This document shows, piece after piece, positions 8,913 through 17,646 of a stretch of DNA of 64,000 nt (the stretch's first letter is position 1; every line of letters begins with the position of its first letter). This DNA comes from Acidobacteriota bacterium (GTDB lineage: Bacteria; Acidobacteriota; Terriglobia; Acidiferrales; UBA7541): NCBI GenBank assembly GCA_013289825.1, contig JABCZF010000024.1, positions 1 to 64,000 of the forward strand. Direction: 5' to 3'. The notes under the pieces are model-generated. The model saw nothing but the letters and a program-made list of their open reading frames with translations. It was not told the DNA's origin and did not search any database. The position numbers and the translations under genes were made by a program.

Positions 8913-8959
8913 TTCTGGCGCTCCATATATAGTAAATCCAGTCCTCCGGTTCGCATTGC

Positions 8960-9307
8960 TCACGAGCGGATCATCGTCAGCAGCATCTTGAACCGAGTGA
9001 GGGCCTTCAGCGAGTGAGGTTGATTTGCAGGCATGAGGACCGCTTCGCCTGCCTTCGTGCGTAGTGGCTTGCCAGAAACCGCGATTTCCGCTTCGCCTTC
9101 CAGAAGATGTGCCACTGCGTCGAACGGAGCGGTATGCTCACTTAAGCCTTGGCCCTCATCGAAGGCGAACAGCGTGACGGTTCCCGTCGCGCGGTGGACC
9201 AGCGTCCGGCTGACAACCGCTCCTTCCTGGTAATTCACGAGTTCGATCAAGCGGACTACTTCCGCGATGGGCATTTCACGCTTATTCTGCGTCTGCTGTG
9301 AACTCAT
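8960..9307 (-). CDS. Small cupin-domain protein
   Basis: A 115-aa single-domain cupin. Cupin motif 1 is degenerate (GQGLSEHTAPFDAVAHLLEGEAEI) and motif 2 reads GEAVLMPANQPHSLKA. Metal ligands are incomplete compared with enzymatic cupins: motif 1 has two His (HT..., AHLL) and motif 2 one His. It may be a sensor or stress-related barrel rather than an enzyme. It is followed by DUF488 with touching ends, suggesting a two-gene unit. Confidence 0.8.
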   Translation of the reverse strand: MSSQQTQNKREMPIAEVVRLIELVNYQEGAVVSRTLVHRATGTVTLFAFDEGQGLSEHTAPFDAVAHLLEGEAEIAVSGKPLRTKAGEAVLMPANQPHSLKALTRFKMLLTMIRS

Positions 9308-9670
9308 CTTTCGCCGCCTCCACCGCCACCATGGTCTCGTGTTACCAAATCGTTCCCATCAGCACATGTCCACTATCCGCAACGCAACTTCAGCTCTCCA
9401 GTGGCTCACTTGCTTTTTCATCGAGGCGCACCCAGACTTTTTGAAGCTCCTGGACTAGTTCCGGGTCCACCAGGCCGGTGCGATGTCTGGTACGACTTCC
9501 GCGTGCTTTGGCAGTCCCCGCGCTTTTGTAAGGTGCCGTAAAACCACGAAGCGCAAGACGGATAGTACCGCACTCGGAAACTGCCCGGCACCGGACAAGG
9601 AAACCCTGGTGCGGGCCGGGCGCGGCGTAGGGTATGATAGAGTGTTCAGAATGACTCACTTAGGATAACG
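9308..9670. other. Intergenic region upstream of ispH
   Basis: This 363-bp gap between divergent cupin and ispH genes holds only short overlapping ORFs with no family resemblance. A TATGAT hexamer near 9634 could be the ispH -10 element; no convincing -35 was seen. AGGATA just before ATG 9671 is a weak ribosome-binding site. Confidence 0.4.
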
Positions 9671-10636
9671 ATGCCGACTGCGACAAATGGAAAGGTATTG
9701 CTGAGGGTACGGCCGCGGGGCTTCTGCGCGGGAGTGGTGCGAGCGGTGGATATCGTGGAGCTGGCGCTGGAAGCGTACGGCGCGCCGGTCTACGTGCATC
9801 ACGAAATCGTGCATAACACCTACGTGGTGGAGCAGTTGCGCCGCCGCGGGGCGATTTTTGTGGAGTCCATCGAGGACGTGCCGCACGGCGCGGTGCTGGT
9901 GTTCAGCGCCCACGGCGTGCCGCCGACGGTGCGCCAGGAGGCCAAGGACCGCGCGCTGAAAGTGATCGACGCGACTTGCCCGCTGGTCACCAAGGTGCAT
10001 CTCGAGGCGCTCAAGTTCGCGCGTGAAAAGCGCACCATTATTTTGATCGGTCACAAGGACCACCAGGAAATTGTCGGGACGTCGGGCGAAGCTCCCGACC
10101 GCACCATCGTGGTGGATTCGGTCGCGGCGGTCGACGCGCTCGAAGTGGACGAACCGGATAAGCTGTCGTTTCTAACGCAGACCACGTTGAGTCTCTACGA
10201 CACGCAAGAAATCGTGGCGCGGCTGCGGCAAAAATTTCCGGCCATCAAGGGCCCGGCGAGCGACGACATTTGCTACGCCACGCAGAACCGCCAGGAAGCC
10301 GTCGAGCAAGTGGCCAAGGACGTGGATTTTCTGCTGGTGGTGGGCTCGCCGAACAGCTCGAACTCGAACCGGCTGGTGGAAGTGGCAAAGCGCAGCGGAG
10401 TGAAAGCCCAGCTCATTGACTCGGCCACGGACATCGACGTGAGGTGGCTCGAAGGCGTAACGCGCGTGGGCTTGACTGCCGGTGCCTCCGCTCCCGAAGT
10501 GCTCGTCGAGCAAGTGAGCGAGCGGCTCGCGGAGTTCGGATTTACGGACCAGCGGGACCTCGATTTGATCCGCGAGGATGTGCGTTTCACGCTGCCTCCC
10601 GAGCTGGCAACCATCGCGCCGGCGCCGCGGCGGTAA
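9671..10636 (+). CDS. ispH: 4-hydroxy-3-methylbut-2-enyl diphosphate reductase
   Basis: A 321-aa LytB/IspH enzyme of the MEP pathway; it reduces HMBPP to IPP and DMAPP with a [4Fe-4S] cluster in the cytoplasm. The three cluster cysteines are in the expected contexts (RGFCAGV near 18, DATCPLV near 103, DDICYATQNRQ near 200). Also visible are HHEIVHN, IGHKDHQE and the substrate-binding SPNSSNSNRL. IPP/DMAPP feed squalene and hopanoid synthesis, of interest given the hpnJ locus 30 kb away. The short tail rich in Pro/Ala is not conserved. Confidence 0.96.
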   Translation: MPTATNGKVLLRVRPRGFCAGVVRAVDIVELALEAYGAPVYVHHEIVHNTYVVEQLRRRGAIFVESIEDVPHGAVLVFSAHGVPPTVRQEAKDRALKVIDATCPLVTKVHLEALKFAREKRTIILIGHKDHQEIVGTSGEAPDRTIVVDSVAAVDALEVDEPDKLSFLTQTTLSLYDTQEIVARLRQKFPAIKGPASDDICYATQNRQEAVEQVAKDVDFLLVVGSPNSSNSNRLVEVAKRSGVKAQLIDSATDIDVRWLEGVTRVGLTAGASAPEVLVEQVSERLAEFGFTDQRDLDLIREDVRFTLPPELATIAPAPRR

Positions 10637-10744
10637 GAATCTGTAGCGTCATCGAAATGCAGGAGCAGGGGCGGGCATTTGCCCGGGCGGTTTGCAGTCG
10701 GTCCAGCGCGGTAGCCGGGGACCCACAAAACAAGGAGCTTAACC

Positions 10745-11743
10745 TTGGCGGTCAAAATCGTCCGTCAGCCGAAGAAGATTGCCTTGATTGGCGCGCCGTC
10801 GAGCGCGGCCGCGTTTTTGGCCGGCACTGAGAAAGCACCCGCAGCGTTGCGAGCGGTGGGACTGGTTGAACGCCTGCAAAGCGCGGGGTACGAAGTGATC
10901 GATCATGGCGACTGCGCGCCGAGGCTCTTCGCCGACGATGACGAGCATAAGCGGGCGCGCAATTTGAAGGAGATTGTCGCCGGCCTGAACGACCTCAAAG
11001 TGCGCGCCGAACTCGCCGTGAAAAGCGGCGCGCTGGTGCTGGTTCTGGGCGGCGATTGCGCGCAAATGATCGGACTTTTGACGGGTGTGCGCCGCTACTA
11101 CAAACACGTCAACCTATTGTGGTTCGATCGCGACGCGGATTTGAACACGCCCGCGTCGACGCCGTCCGGGCGCATCGATGGAATGGTTGTGGCGCACGTG
11201 ATCGGCCGCGGCGCTCCGGAACTGGTGCGCTTCTTTGGCGAATCGCCGCTGGTCCGCGAGCCGGATGTGACGCTGTTCGGCCTCGAAAGACTGGATCCGC
11301 CGGAACAGGAATTCCTCAGCAAATCGCCGATGCGCCACATAGACGCGGGGGACATTCAATCCAAAGGCGGGACCGCCGCGGCCCGTGACGGTCTCAACTA
11401 CGTGCACGCCGACGCGCACGAATTTGTGCTGCATCTGGATACCGACGTTATCGCCGCCGCCGAATTTCCTGCCGTCAATGTGCCGGGCGATGACGGACTG
11501 CGGATGGACGAAGTGCGCGCGGCCCTCAGCGAATTTGCAAAACACAGGAATCTTCTCGGCCTAGTCGTTGCGCAATACAACCCGGACAAAGACGCCGACG
11601 GCAGCGGCGCAAAAAAGCTCGTCGATTTGCTGGTGGAGACCCTCTCCACGCGCCTGGAAACTCCAGCATCACCCGGCGCCGAGCCCGCTCCAGCGACTTC
11701 CGAAGTCTCCTCGTCGGAATCGAGCCTGCCGGCATCCGAATAG
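10745..11743 (+). CDS. Arginase/ureohydrolase-family protein with altered metal ligands
   Basis: A 332-aa protein beginning at TTG 10745, placed 7 nt after AAGGAG. The three metal-binding blocks of the family are present but changed: GGDCAQ instead of GGDHS, FDRDADLNTP instead of DAHADINTP, and HLDTDVIAAAEFPA for the DxD block. The two manganese-ligand histidines are thus Cys and Asp. I recall a sub-family of arginase-like proteins with GGDC and DxDADLNTP, so this may be a known variant of unknown substrate rather than decay. The last ~30 residues are Pro/Ser/Glu-rich and probably disordered. It lies 108 bp after ispH; co-transcription is possible. Confidence 0.8.
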   Translation: MAVKIVRQPKKIALIGAPSSAAAFLAGTEKAPAALRAVGLVERLQSAGYEVIDHGDCAPRLFADDDEHKRARNLKEIVAGLNDLKVRAELAVKSGALVLVLGGDCAQMIGLLTGVRRYYKHVNLLWFDRDADLNTPASTPSGRIDGMVVAHVIGRGAPELVRFFGESPLVREPDVTLFGLERLDPPEQEFLSKSPMRHIDAGDIQSKGGTAAARDGLNYVHADAHEFVLHLDTDVIAAAEFPAVNVPGDDGLRMDEVRAALSEFAKHRNLLGLVVAQYNPDKDADGSGAKKLVDLLVETLSTRLETPASPGAEPAPATSEVSSSESSLPASE

Positions 11744-11967
11744 AGAGCGACCTCCGACTCGGTTCCGCGCCATCGCTTACCTCCCGTCCCTTTGTAAGTC
11801 GTGTGAATCCCTTTACGTGGCATGAAACGTTTGAGATTATTCCTGCACTACGGTACAAGGATCCAGCCTGGCTCGAAGTGTGCTAACGGGTTTTTCCCCC
11901 GACGAAAAATGGCGCACAGAGCCCCTTGCTGGCGGGAATTCTTCTTGTTTTCTTGTTCAGGAGAGCT

Positions 11968-14900
11968 ATGAAGCGTGGCAGCCTCTTCTTTGCAGCGTTC
12001 TTGCTCATTAGCGGTGTGCTCCGCTTTGCCGGGCCGGGAGGCGCTGTCACTGCCTCCGAAGAAGAAGGCAATTCCTCGCCCAACCCGGCGGGCTCCGCGG
12101 AATCAAAGCAGCGCCTGAAAACTACCTATCCGGACGAATTGGCCGAAAAAATTCAGGAGTTTTTCGGAGTTCCATCGCAGATTTATGCAAATACCACGGA
12201 GCTTCCCGCAAACGCGAATCTATCCCCCAACGCCCTGGAGCTGATGAGCAAGAATCGCGTGCAATTCGCGATAGCCATCCTGCCTGATCCCGTGCACACC
12301 CACCTTGGTCTGTTCTTCGGCCGTAGCATCGAGGCCATCCAGCAGGCTGCGCAGGCGAAAGACTATGTGTTTGACCGGGCCATCATGCCATGGGACCACG
12401 CTCCCCGCCGCGAGCAATCGGATCTGAAGACGCGCCGGGAGGAAGCGGACGAGCAACGACAACGTGAATCATTTCCAGGGCTGATGATTTTTCGTCCCGG
12501 GAAGGCACCGGGTACGGTACCTGGCAATCGCGCGCTGTTTGTCCTGGTTGTGAGCGAGACTCCGACAGCCGGATTAAACAAACAACAGTTTCGCAACGCG
12601 CTTCAGATCATGGTGAAGTCGCACGCGGAAAATCCTCCGTCCGAACTTTCCGAAGATCCGATTTCAATTTTGGGCCCGACTTTTTCCGGCTCCCTCGAGT
12701 CGCTTGAGAAGGAGTTGCGCGACGCGGACCTGCGAAAGGCTTACCGCCAGGCCTTTATCTACAGCGGAACCGTGACGGCTTCCGGCGCGATGCTTCAATT
12801 CAAGGACGCAACCAAGAATTTCGCCCATTTCTCGTCCTTTCAGGAAAATGACGACTACACGCGAGCGCGCTTCCTTCAGTTTGTCTTCGACCGGGGCTAT
12901 AAACCCGATGACATCGCCATTCTCTCCGAAGACGAAACGCTGTACGGCTCCTGGCAACCCGATTGCCAGAAACCTGCAGCCGAGCCACCGTCGGCGGGCG
13001 CGCAGAAACCCCCGCACAACGCCAAGTCCGTTGCGCCGCAGCCGGAGGGATGCGGGCTAACGGGCGGCTTTCGGGACCTCGACGAATCCGTCCTCAAGCT
13101 TCATTTCCCCCGTGAAATCTCTTATTTTCGCTCCGCTTACCAGAAGCAAGTCGCCGCGCAGCAGTCGTCTGCTTCCAAATCATCCGCAACTTCTACTCTC
13201 CCGATGGACCTGGATGAAACCGGCAGTGACGACGATTCGGTTTCGTCCTACGCCGTCGCCCAGACATCTTTCTCGCAGGAAGCAGTGATGTTGGGGATCG
13301 TGAGTGAGTTACAGAAGCACCACATCAAGTTTACTCTGCTTCTCGCGAGTGATCCGGTCGACGACTTGTTCCTCGCAAGCTATCTTCGCCGGGCCTACGC
13401 GCAAGGCCAGGTGGTCATTACCGTTCCGGATTTGCTCTTCGCGCGCGAGGGGGACCCCAGCCTCCGCGGGGTGCTCAGCCTCAACACCTATTCCCTGATT
13501 CCAGGATTAAGCGATCGCCTCTGTCGCCAGCAAAGGTCGGCGCATCAGGACCGGCTGTTCGTCAGCAGCGGCAACATTGGAACATTTAATGCCATGGTCG
13601 GCCTGCTATCCGTCCAGGAATTGATTCCGCCAACCGTCAAGCCTGCTCCGGGTTCAACGGAACGAACCGTCGCTGCGCAAATCGCCGCTCCGGCAGCCGA
13701 GCCTGGCATTCCGTACGCGCCGTATGCGGAATTCGGTTCTCCAAGCTTGTTCCGCTTGAATAAACAAGACTATTGCGAAGAGCGCCCGCTGCTCTGGCTG
13801 ACGATTCTGGGTCGCGATGGCTTTTGGCCCATCGCCGGCCTCAGCCCCACCGATCTTTATTCGACGGATGCACAGATCCCGCTTGCCTTTCTCTCGAGGG
13901 AAGGGCTTCCTAAGAGCACCCTCACCAAGAGCTCTGGAAGCTATTCGTTGCTGTTTCCGCTGGATTCGATCGAATTAAGACCGCGCACGCCTCCGGCGTG
14001 GAATATCGCTTACTTTTTGTGCCTCATTTTGATGCTTATGCACGCCATCTTGAGCTGGTCGGGATCGATCCTGGCGGACTCCGAGGCCCGCGCTCAATTC
14101 GCGCGCAACACCGACTCGCGCGGCACGCTGATTCTCGGAATCGGCGCGCTTGCTTTGGCGTCCGCTTTTGTCCTGGTGATGTGTACGCGGACTCCCATGG
14201 TGCATTGGTCTGGCTTTCAAGGCCAGACAGCGTGGCTCTGGCTGCCTTATTTGCTTTTCGTGGCCGCGACGATCTGGGACTTGGGCAAATTGCGCTGCGA
14301 ACCGATTGTCGCCGCTGTCTTTACTTTCTTTGTGTGCCTGATGACGGGCTTCCAGTTATGGCTTACGTGGTGTTCACGCGGAGGGATGCGCGTCTATTGG
14401 TCCACGCGGATGCTCTATCTCACTTCCGGCGTGTCGCCGATACTACCCATACTTTTGCTCCTGGCGGCGGCCTATTGGTGGATGTGGATCAGTCTTCGGG
14501 GTGTGTGCCTCGTCGATTTGCGCCGTCCACGGCTGCCGCAGCAATACGATCTTCCGAAGGATGCCTATCGCGTAAGCGACGCCGAGGGAGAGGTACTGAG
14601 AAGGACGGCGCACCCGCTATTTTTTGTCTGGCAAGTACTTACGCCTTTGCTCGCGCTGATCGCGATGGCACTGTTGGTGCTGGACCTCGGCCATCCTGTC
14701 CAAACCATCGAAGGCAAGCCCTTTGATTGGGGCTACACCATCCTGCTGGGTTTGCTGGTCGCTTCTTTCCTTGGGTGTCTATTGAAGCTCGTCCGGACCT
14801 GGCTGAAGTGCCGTCAAGTGCTTGCAGGCCTCGACCGGCTGCCTCTTCGCAAGGCTTTCTGTCGAATCAACAACCTCTCCTGGCATTCTTTTTGGAATCC

Positions 14901-15819
14901 GGGCGGAAGCACCTTGCGGGAAACGTACAAGGTGATGCAGCGCGCGTTGGAGAATTTGAATCACTTGCTTGTGCTTGTCGAGGACTGGGAAACCCCCATG
15001 TCAGAAGGCGCGCGCCGGACGGCCCGCGAGCAAATCCGGAAGACCCTCGAGGCAAGGCATTTAATGATGGGCACCTACGGAAGAATTATGGCCGAGCACA
15101 AAGGAAAATCGGATATGCCGGATTTTGCTGATACCGGCCCGCCTTCTATTCGTGATCGCTGGAACGCCACCCTAGAAACTGCCTTATTCGTGTTCTTGTG
15201 GCCCCTGAAAGCAAAGCGAGCATTTTGCCTGAACGATTTCAAACAGGGCTGGCGCTTGATCTACTTGATGGGGCGCGTCGAAGCGCTGCAGAAAGAGATG
15301 GCCCGAACCGCGGGCGTGATGATTCGTGACGTCCTGAGACCCCTGTGGGAAGAAGACGGGGAGCTGGCGGTGTCTTCGGATAAACGCATCCAAGAATCTC
15401 CTTTGCCGCTGTATCGCGCTATGGCGGAAGAGTACGCTGCGCTGGTCTATGTAAATTTTCTGGTGAGCGTGCTCTTGCGCATCCGGACTTTGGTGCTTTG
15501 CGCCGGTGGGATGTATGTCCTCATCGTGCTGTCTCTGAATACCTATCCCTTTGAACCGCATCCTGCGCTGCAGACTTTGGCGGTGATTCTTCTGTTGGTC
15601 ATGGCGGGAGCGGTCGGCTATGTTTATGCGGAAATGCACCGCGAAGTGATCTTGAGCCAGCTGACTTCCACGAAGCCCGGGGAACTGGGACTGGATTTCT
15701 GGATAAAGTTTCTTTCGGCAGGAGCCCTCCCGGTTTTCAGTTTGCTTGCGTCGCAGTTTCCGAGCATCAACCAGTTTCTTTTCTCCTGGCTCGAGCCCGC
15801 CTTGCAGGCCATGAAATAA
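11968..15819 (+). CDS. Large multi-pass membrane protein with extracytoplasmic periplasmic-binding-protein-like region, unknown function
   Basis: A 1283-aa protein. The track start is TTG 11926, but ATG 11968 has AGGAG 5 nt upstream and opens a signal peptide (MKRGSLFFAAFLLISGVLRF). Residues ~30-660 are soluble and contain stretches like type-1 periplasmic-binding folds (FIYSGTVTASGAML, FVFDRGYKPDDIAILSEDE, KFTLLLASDPVDDL). About ten hydrophobic helices follow from ~670 to the C-terminus, with a cytoplasmic segment of ~250 residues between helices 7 and 8 (RLPLRKAFCRINNLSW, WETPMSEGARRTAREQ). I do not recognise a family. The layout suggests a receptor sensing an external ligand. It stands alone, convergent with the MBL gene. 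Confidence 0.75.
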   Translation: MKRGSLFFAAFLLISGVLRFAGPGGAVTASEEEGNSSPNPAGSAESKQRLKTTYPDELAEKIQEFFGVPSQIYANTTELPANANLSPNALELMSKNRVQFAIAILPDPVHTHLGLFFGRSIEAIQQAAQAKDYVFDRAIMPWDHAPRREQSDLKTRREEADEQRQRESFPGLMIFRPGKAPGTVPGNRALFVLVVSETPTAGLNKQQFRNALQIMVKSHAENPPSELSEDPISILGPTFSGSLESLEKELRDADLRKAYRQAFIYSGTVTASGAMLQFKDATKNFAHFSSFQENDDYTRARFLQFVFDRGYKPDDIAILSEDETLYGSWQPDCQKPAAEPPSAGAQKPPHNAKSVAPQPEGCGLTGGFRDLDESVLKLHFPREISYFRSAYQKQVAAQQSSASKSSATSTLPMDLDETGSDDDSVSSYAVAQTSFSQEAVMLGIVSELQKHHIKFTLLLASDPVDDLFLASYLRRAYAQGQVVITVPDLLFAREGDPSLRGVLSLNTYSLIPGLSDRLCRQQRSAHQDRLFVSSGNIGTFNAMVGLLSVQELIPPTVKPAPGSTERTVAAQIAAPAAEPGIPYAPYAEFGSPSLFRLNKQDYCEERPLLWLTILGRDGFWPIAGLSPTDLYSTDAQIPLAFLSREGLPKSTLTKSSGSYSLLFPLDSIELRPRTPPAWNIAYFLCLILMLMHAILSWSGSILADSEARAQFARNTDSRGTLILGIGALALASAFVLVMCTRTPMVHWSGFQGQTAWLWLPYLLFVAATIWDLGKLRCEPIVAAVFTFFVCLMTGFQLWLTWCSRGGMRVYWSTRMLYLTSGVSPILPILLLLAAAYWWMWISLRGVCLVDLRRPRLPQQYDLPKDAYRVSDAEGEVLRRTAHPLFFVWQVLTPLLALIAMALLVLDLGHPVQTIEGKPFDWGYTILLGLLVASFLGCLLKLVRTWLKCRQVLAGLDRLPLRKAFCRINNLSWHSFWNPGGSTLRETYKVMQRALENLNHLLVLVEDWETPMSEGARRTAREQIRKTLEARHLMMGTYGRIMAEHKGKSDMPDFADTGPPSIRDRWNATLETALFVFLWPLKAKRAFCLNDFKQGWRLIYLMGRVEALQKEMARTAGVMIRDVLRPLWEEDGELAVSSDKRIQESPLPLYRAMAEEYAALVYVNFLVSVLLRIRTLVLCAGGMYVLIVLSLNTYPFEPHPALQTLAVILLLVMAGAVGYVYAEMHREVILSQLTSTKPGELGLDFWIKFLSAGALPVFSLLASQFPSINQFLFSWLEPALQAMK

Positions 15820-15937
15820 AGAGATCTTTTTGAGCGTCGGCGTGTCTCGATTCGGAGTACAACTCCACTCTGAGCCGGTACCATTTTTTGTCAATGAACG
15901 GTGGCAGAAGGCGCCTTCGCAGGTTCTCGCTAGTTTG

Positions 15938-16879
15938 TTATGGAAGGGGCGTCGGCCTGGTCCCAGGCGTAACGGCGGCTTCGGCGCGTTTGCGGTGGTA
16001 GCGCGCCAGCCCCAGCCAGGTGAGATGGAGGCCGCAGTTGAAGATATAGTGCTCGGCTTGGGCGCCTGTTAGGTGTTTCTCGATTTCGGAACTGGCAGCT
16101 CTTACAAACGCGTCGCGTCCGCCGCGCTCGTCCCGCGTGGAACGGAGGATTTTCGCAGCTAGATCTGCCCAGCGCTGCATATTTTCCCGGTATTCCGCGA
16201 TGTGCGTCGCGGGATCTTTCGAGTAACCGAAGTGCGTGAGAAATAGCCGCGCGGGATGGCGTGCCGCGATGGCCTCCAGCGAGGCGTACCAGATTTCGAG
16301 ATCAATATCTGGCGGCGGAGCGAGCGGCACCACGAAAGGCTCGCCTGCGATGTGAAACCCCGTGGTGTCACCGACAAACGCGGTGCCGTCCGACGAATCG
16401 AAATAGGAAACGTGATGCGCAGCGTGGCCAGGCGTGTAAACAACTTCGACGTGGCGGCTCCCCAGAGAGAGCGTCTCTCCACCTTCAAGCATTCGCAAAT
16501 TTCCGAACGGCACGGGCAGCGTTTCGCCAAACAGGTGCCCCAATTCGCCCGGCCAAAGCCGCTCGGCGCTGGCCAGCAGTTTCGAAGGGTTTGCCAGGTG
16601 CAGCATGCCGGCCTTGTGGACGTACACCTCGAGGTTAGGATTTTCTTTGATCAAAGCGCCCGTGGCGCCCGCATGGTCCAAATGAATATGCGTGAGCAGG
16701 ATAGCGTTCAGATCCGAAACGCCAATGCCGCGTGAATCCAGCTGTTGTCGAAGCCTCGGAAGAACAGAAGCAGGCCCAGGATCAATAATCGCGCGATGCC
16801 CGTCGGATTCCAGTAACGCCGCAGCAATCGATCGCGGCCGCCCCATCCAGTTCGTATCAAGAATCGTCGTAGCAAGCAT
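15938..16879 (-). CDS. Metallo-beta-lactamase-fold hydrolase
   Basis: A 313-aa protein of the MBL fold. The metal-binding HIHLDHAGA motif is intact, followed by TPGHAAHHVSYF, FVGDTTGFH and the C-terminal LFLTHFGYS. The domain fills residues 1-220; an extra ~90-residue helical tail ends in a basic stretch. Cytoplasmic; likely a glyoxalase II-like or phosphodiesterase-like hydrolase, but the substrate cannot be told. Transcribed convergently with the large membrane protein; the 118-bp gap between them holds a GAAGGCGCCTTC palindrome but no T-tract terminator. Confidence 0.9.
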   Translation of the reverse strand: MLATTILDTNWMGRPRSIAAALLESDGHRAIIDPGPASVLPRLRQQLDSRGIGVSDLNAILLTHIHLDHAGATGALIKENPNLEVYVHKAGMLHLANPSKLLASAERLWPGELGHLFGETLPVPFGNLRMLEGGETLSLGSRHVEVVYTPGHAAHHVSYFDSSDGTAFVGDTTGFHIAGEPFVVPLAPPPDIDLEIWYASLEAIAARHPARLFLTHFGYSKDPATHIAEYRENMQRWADLAAKILRSTRDERGGRDAFVRAASSEIEKHLTGAQAEHYIFNCGLHLTWLGLARYHRKRAEAAVTPGTRPTPLP

Positions 16880-17646
16880 CGAGCAGTAGTGTAACGCGAG
16901 AGCGAGGTGCCGGTCAGGTTTTGCCGGCAGCTCCGTTGACGGTCAACTGCAGGGTTCGGGTATGCGTCGCGTTGCTATCGGAGGAGCCTGCCTCACTCGC
17001 AGGTGCCTGCTTCTGCTGGCATTACGCTGCCGGGGCGAGGCACAAACTTCCAGCGATGATGACCAGTGACAAAAACGAATCCCGCGGACACAAATTATTT
17101 GTTTTCATAATCCGCCCAAGCAGCAGAGGATAACGGAAATTCTGTGGGGCCGCTCAACCTGCGGGACAGGAGGACCGGCAACCGACGCGATCGCTCTATG
17201 CGGAGGATCCTTAAGTCCAAAAACTCCGTGAGAGGCAGGTTCACCACAGCAAGTGGCGGCATACCATCACCGCGTCCGGTAACTCAGGAGATACTTACTG
17301 CGGAGAAACGAACGAGGATTCCCCCGGTGAACGCCAACCCCCGCCGTTTATTCCGATTTCTGTCGAGGGAGTTTCGGGCGACTTTCACAGCCAGGCGGCC
17401 AAACGAATTCTTTTCCGCAATTTGGCACGGAAAGGAAAGACTTGCGAATAAAGGGAAATCTAGAATAGGCTAACGGCGCCGCGGCCTGTGACCTCTCGGA
17501 TTTTCTCCCGGTATTTGGAAAGAGCAGGAGCAAGGTATCAGCGGCGTGGCGGCGAATGGCCGAGTTTGTGGCAGCGCCACAGACGTCGCTGCAACGGGGA
17601 CAAGAGCGGCTTGGGTGCCGAATCAGACGATTTAGGGAGACGAATC
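16880..17646. other. Long intergenic region upstream of the OmpA/PKD gene
   Basis: This 767-bp region has no ORF with family resemblance on either strand. A perfect inverted repeat GTTGAC-G-GTCAAC at 16935-16947 is a possible operator for one of the divergent neighbours. An AT-rich patch around 17090-17110 could hold a promoter. I found no riboswitch that I could recognise. Confidence 0.35.

Noticed and set aside
17144-17646. Cyclic-di-GMP-type riboswitch upstream of the OmpA gene
   Set aside because: I looked for the conserved core and could not find it.
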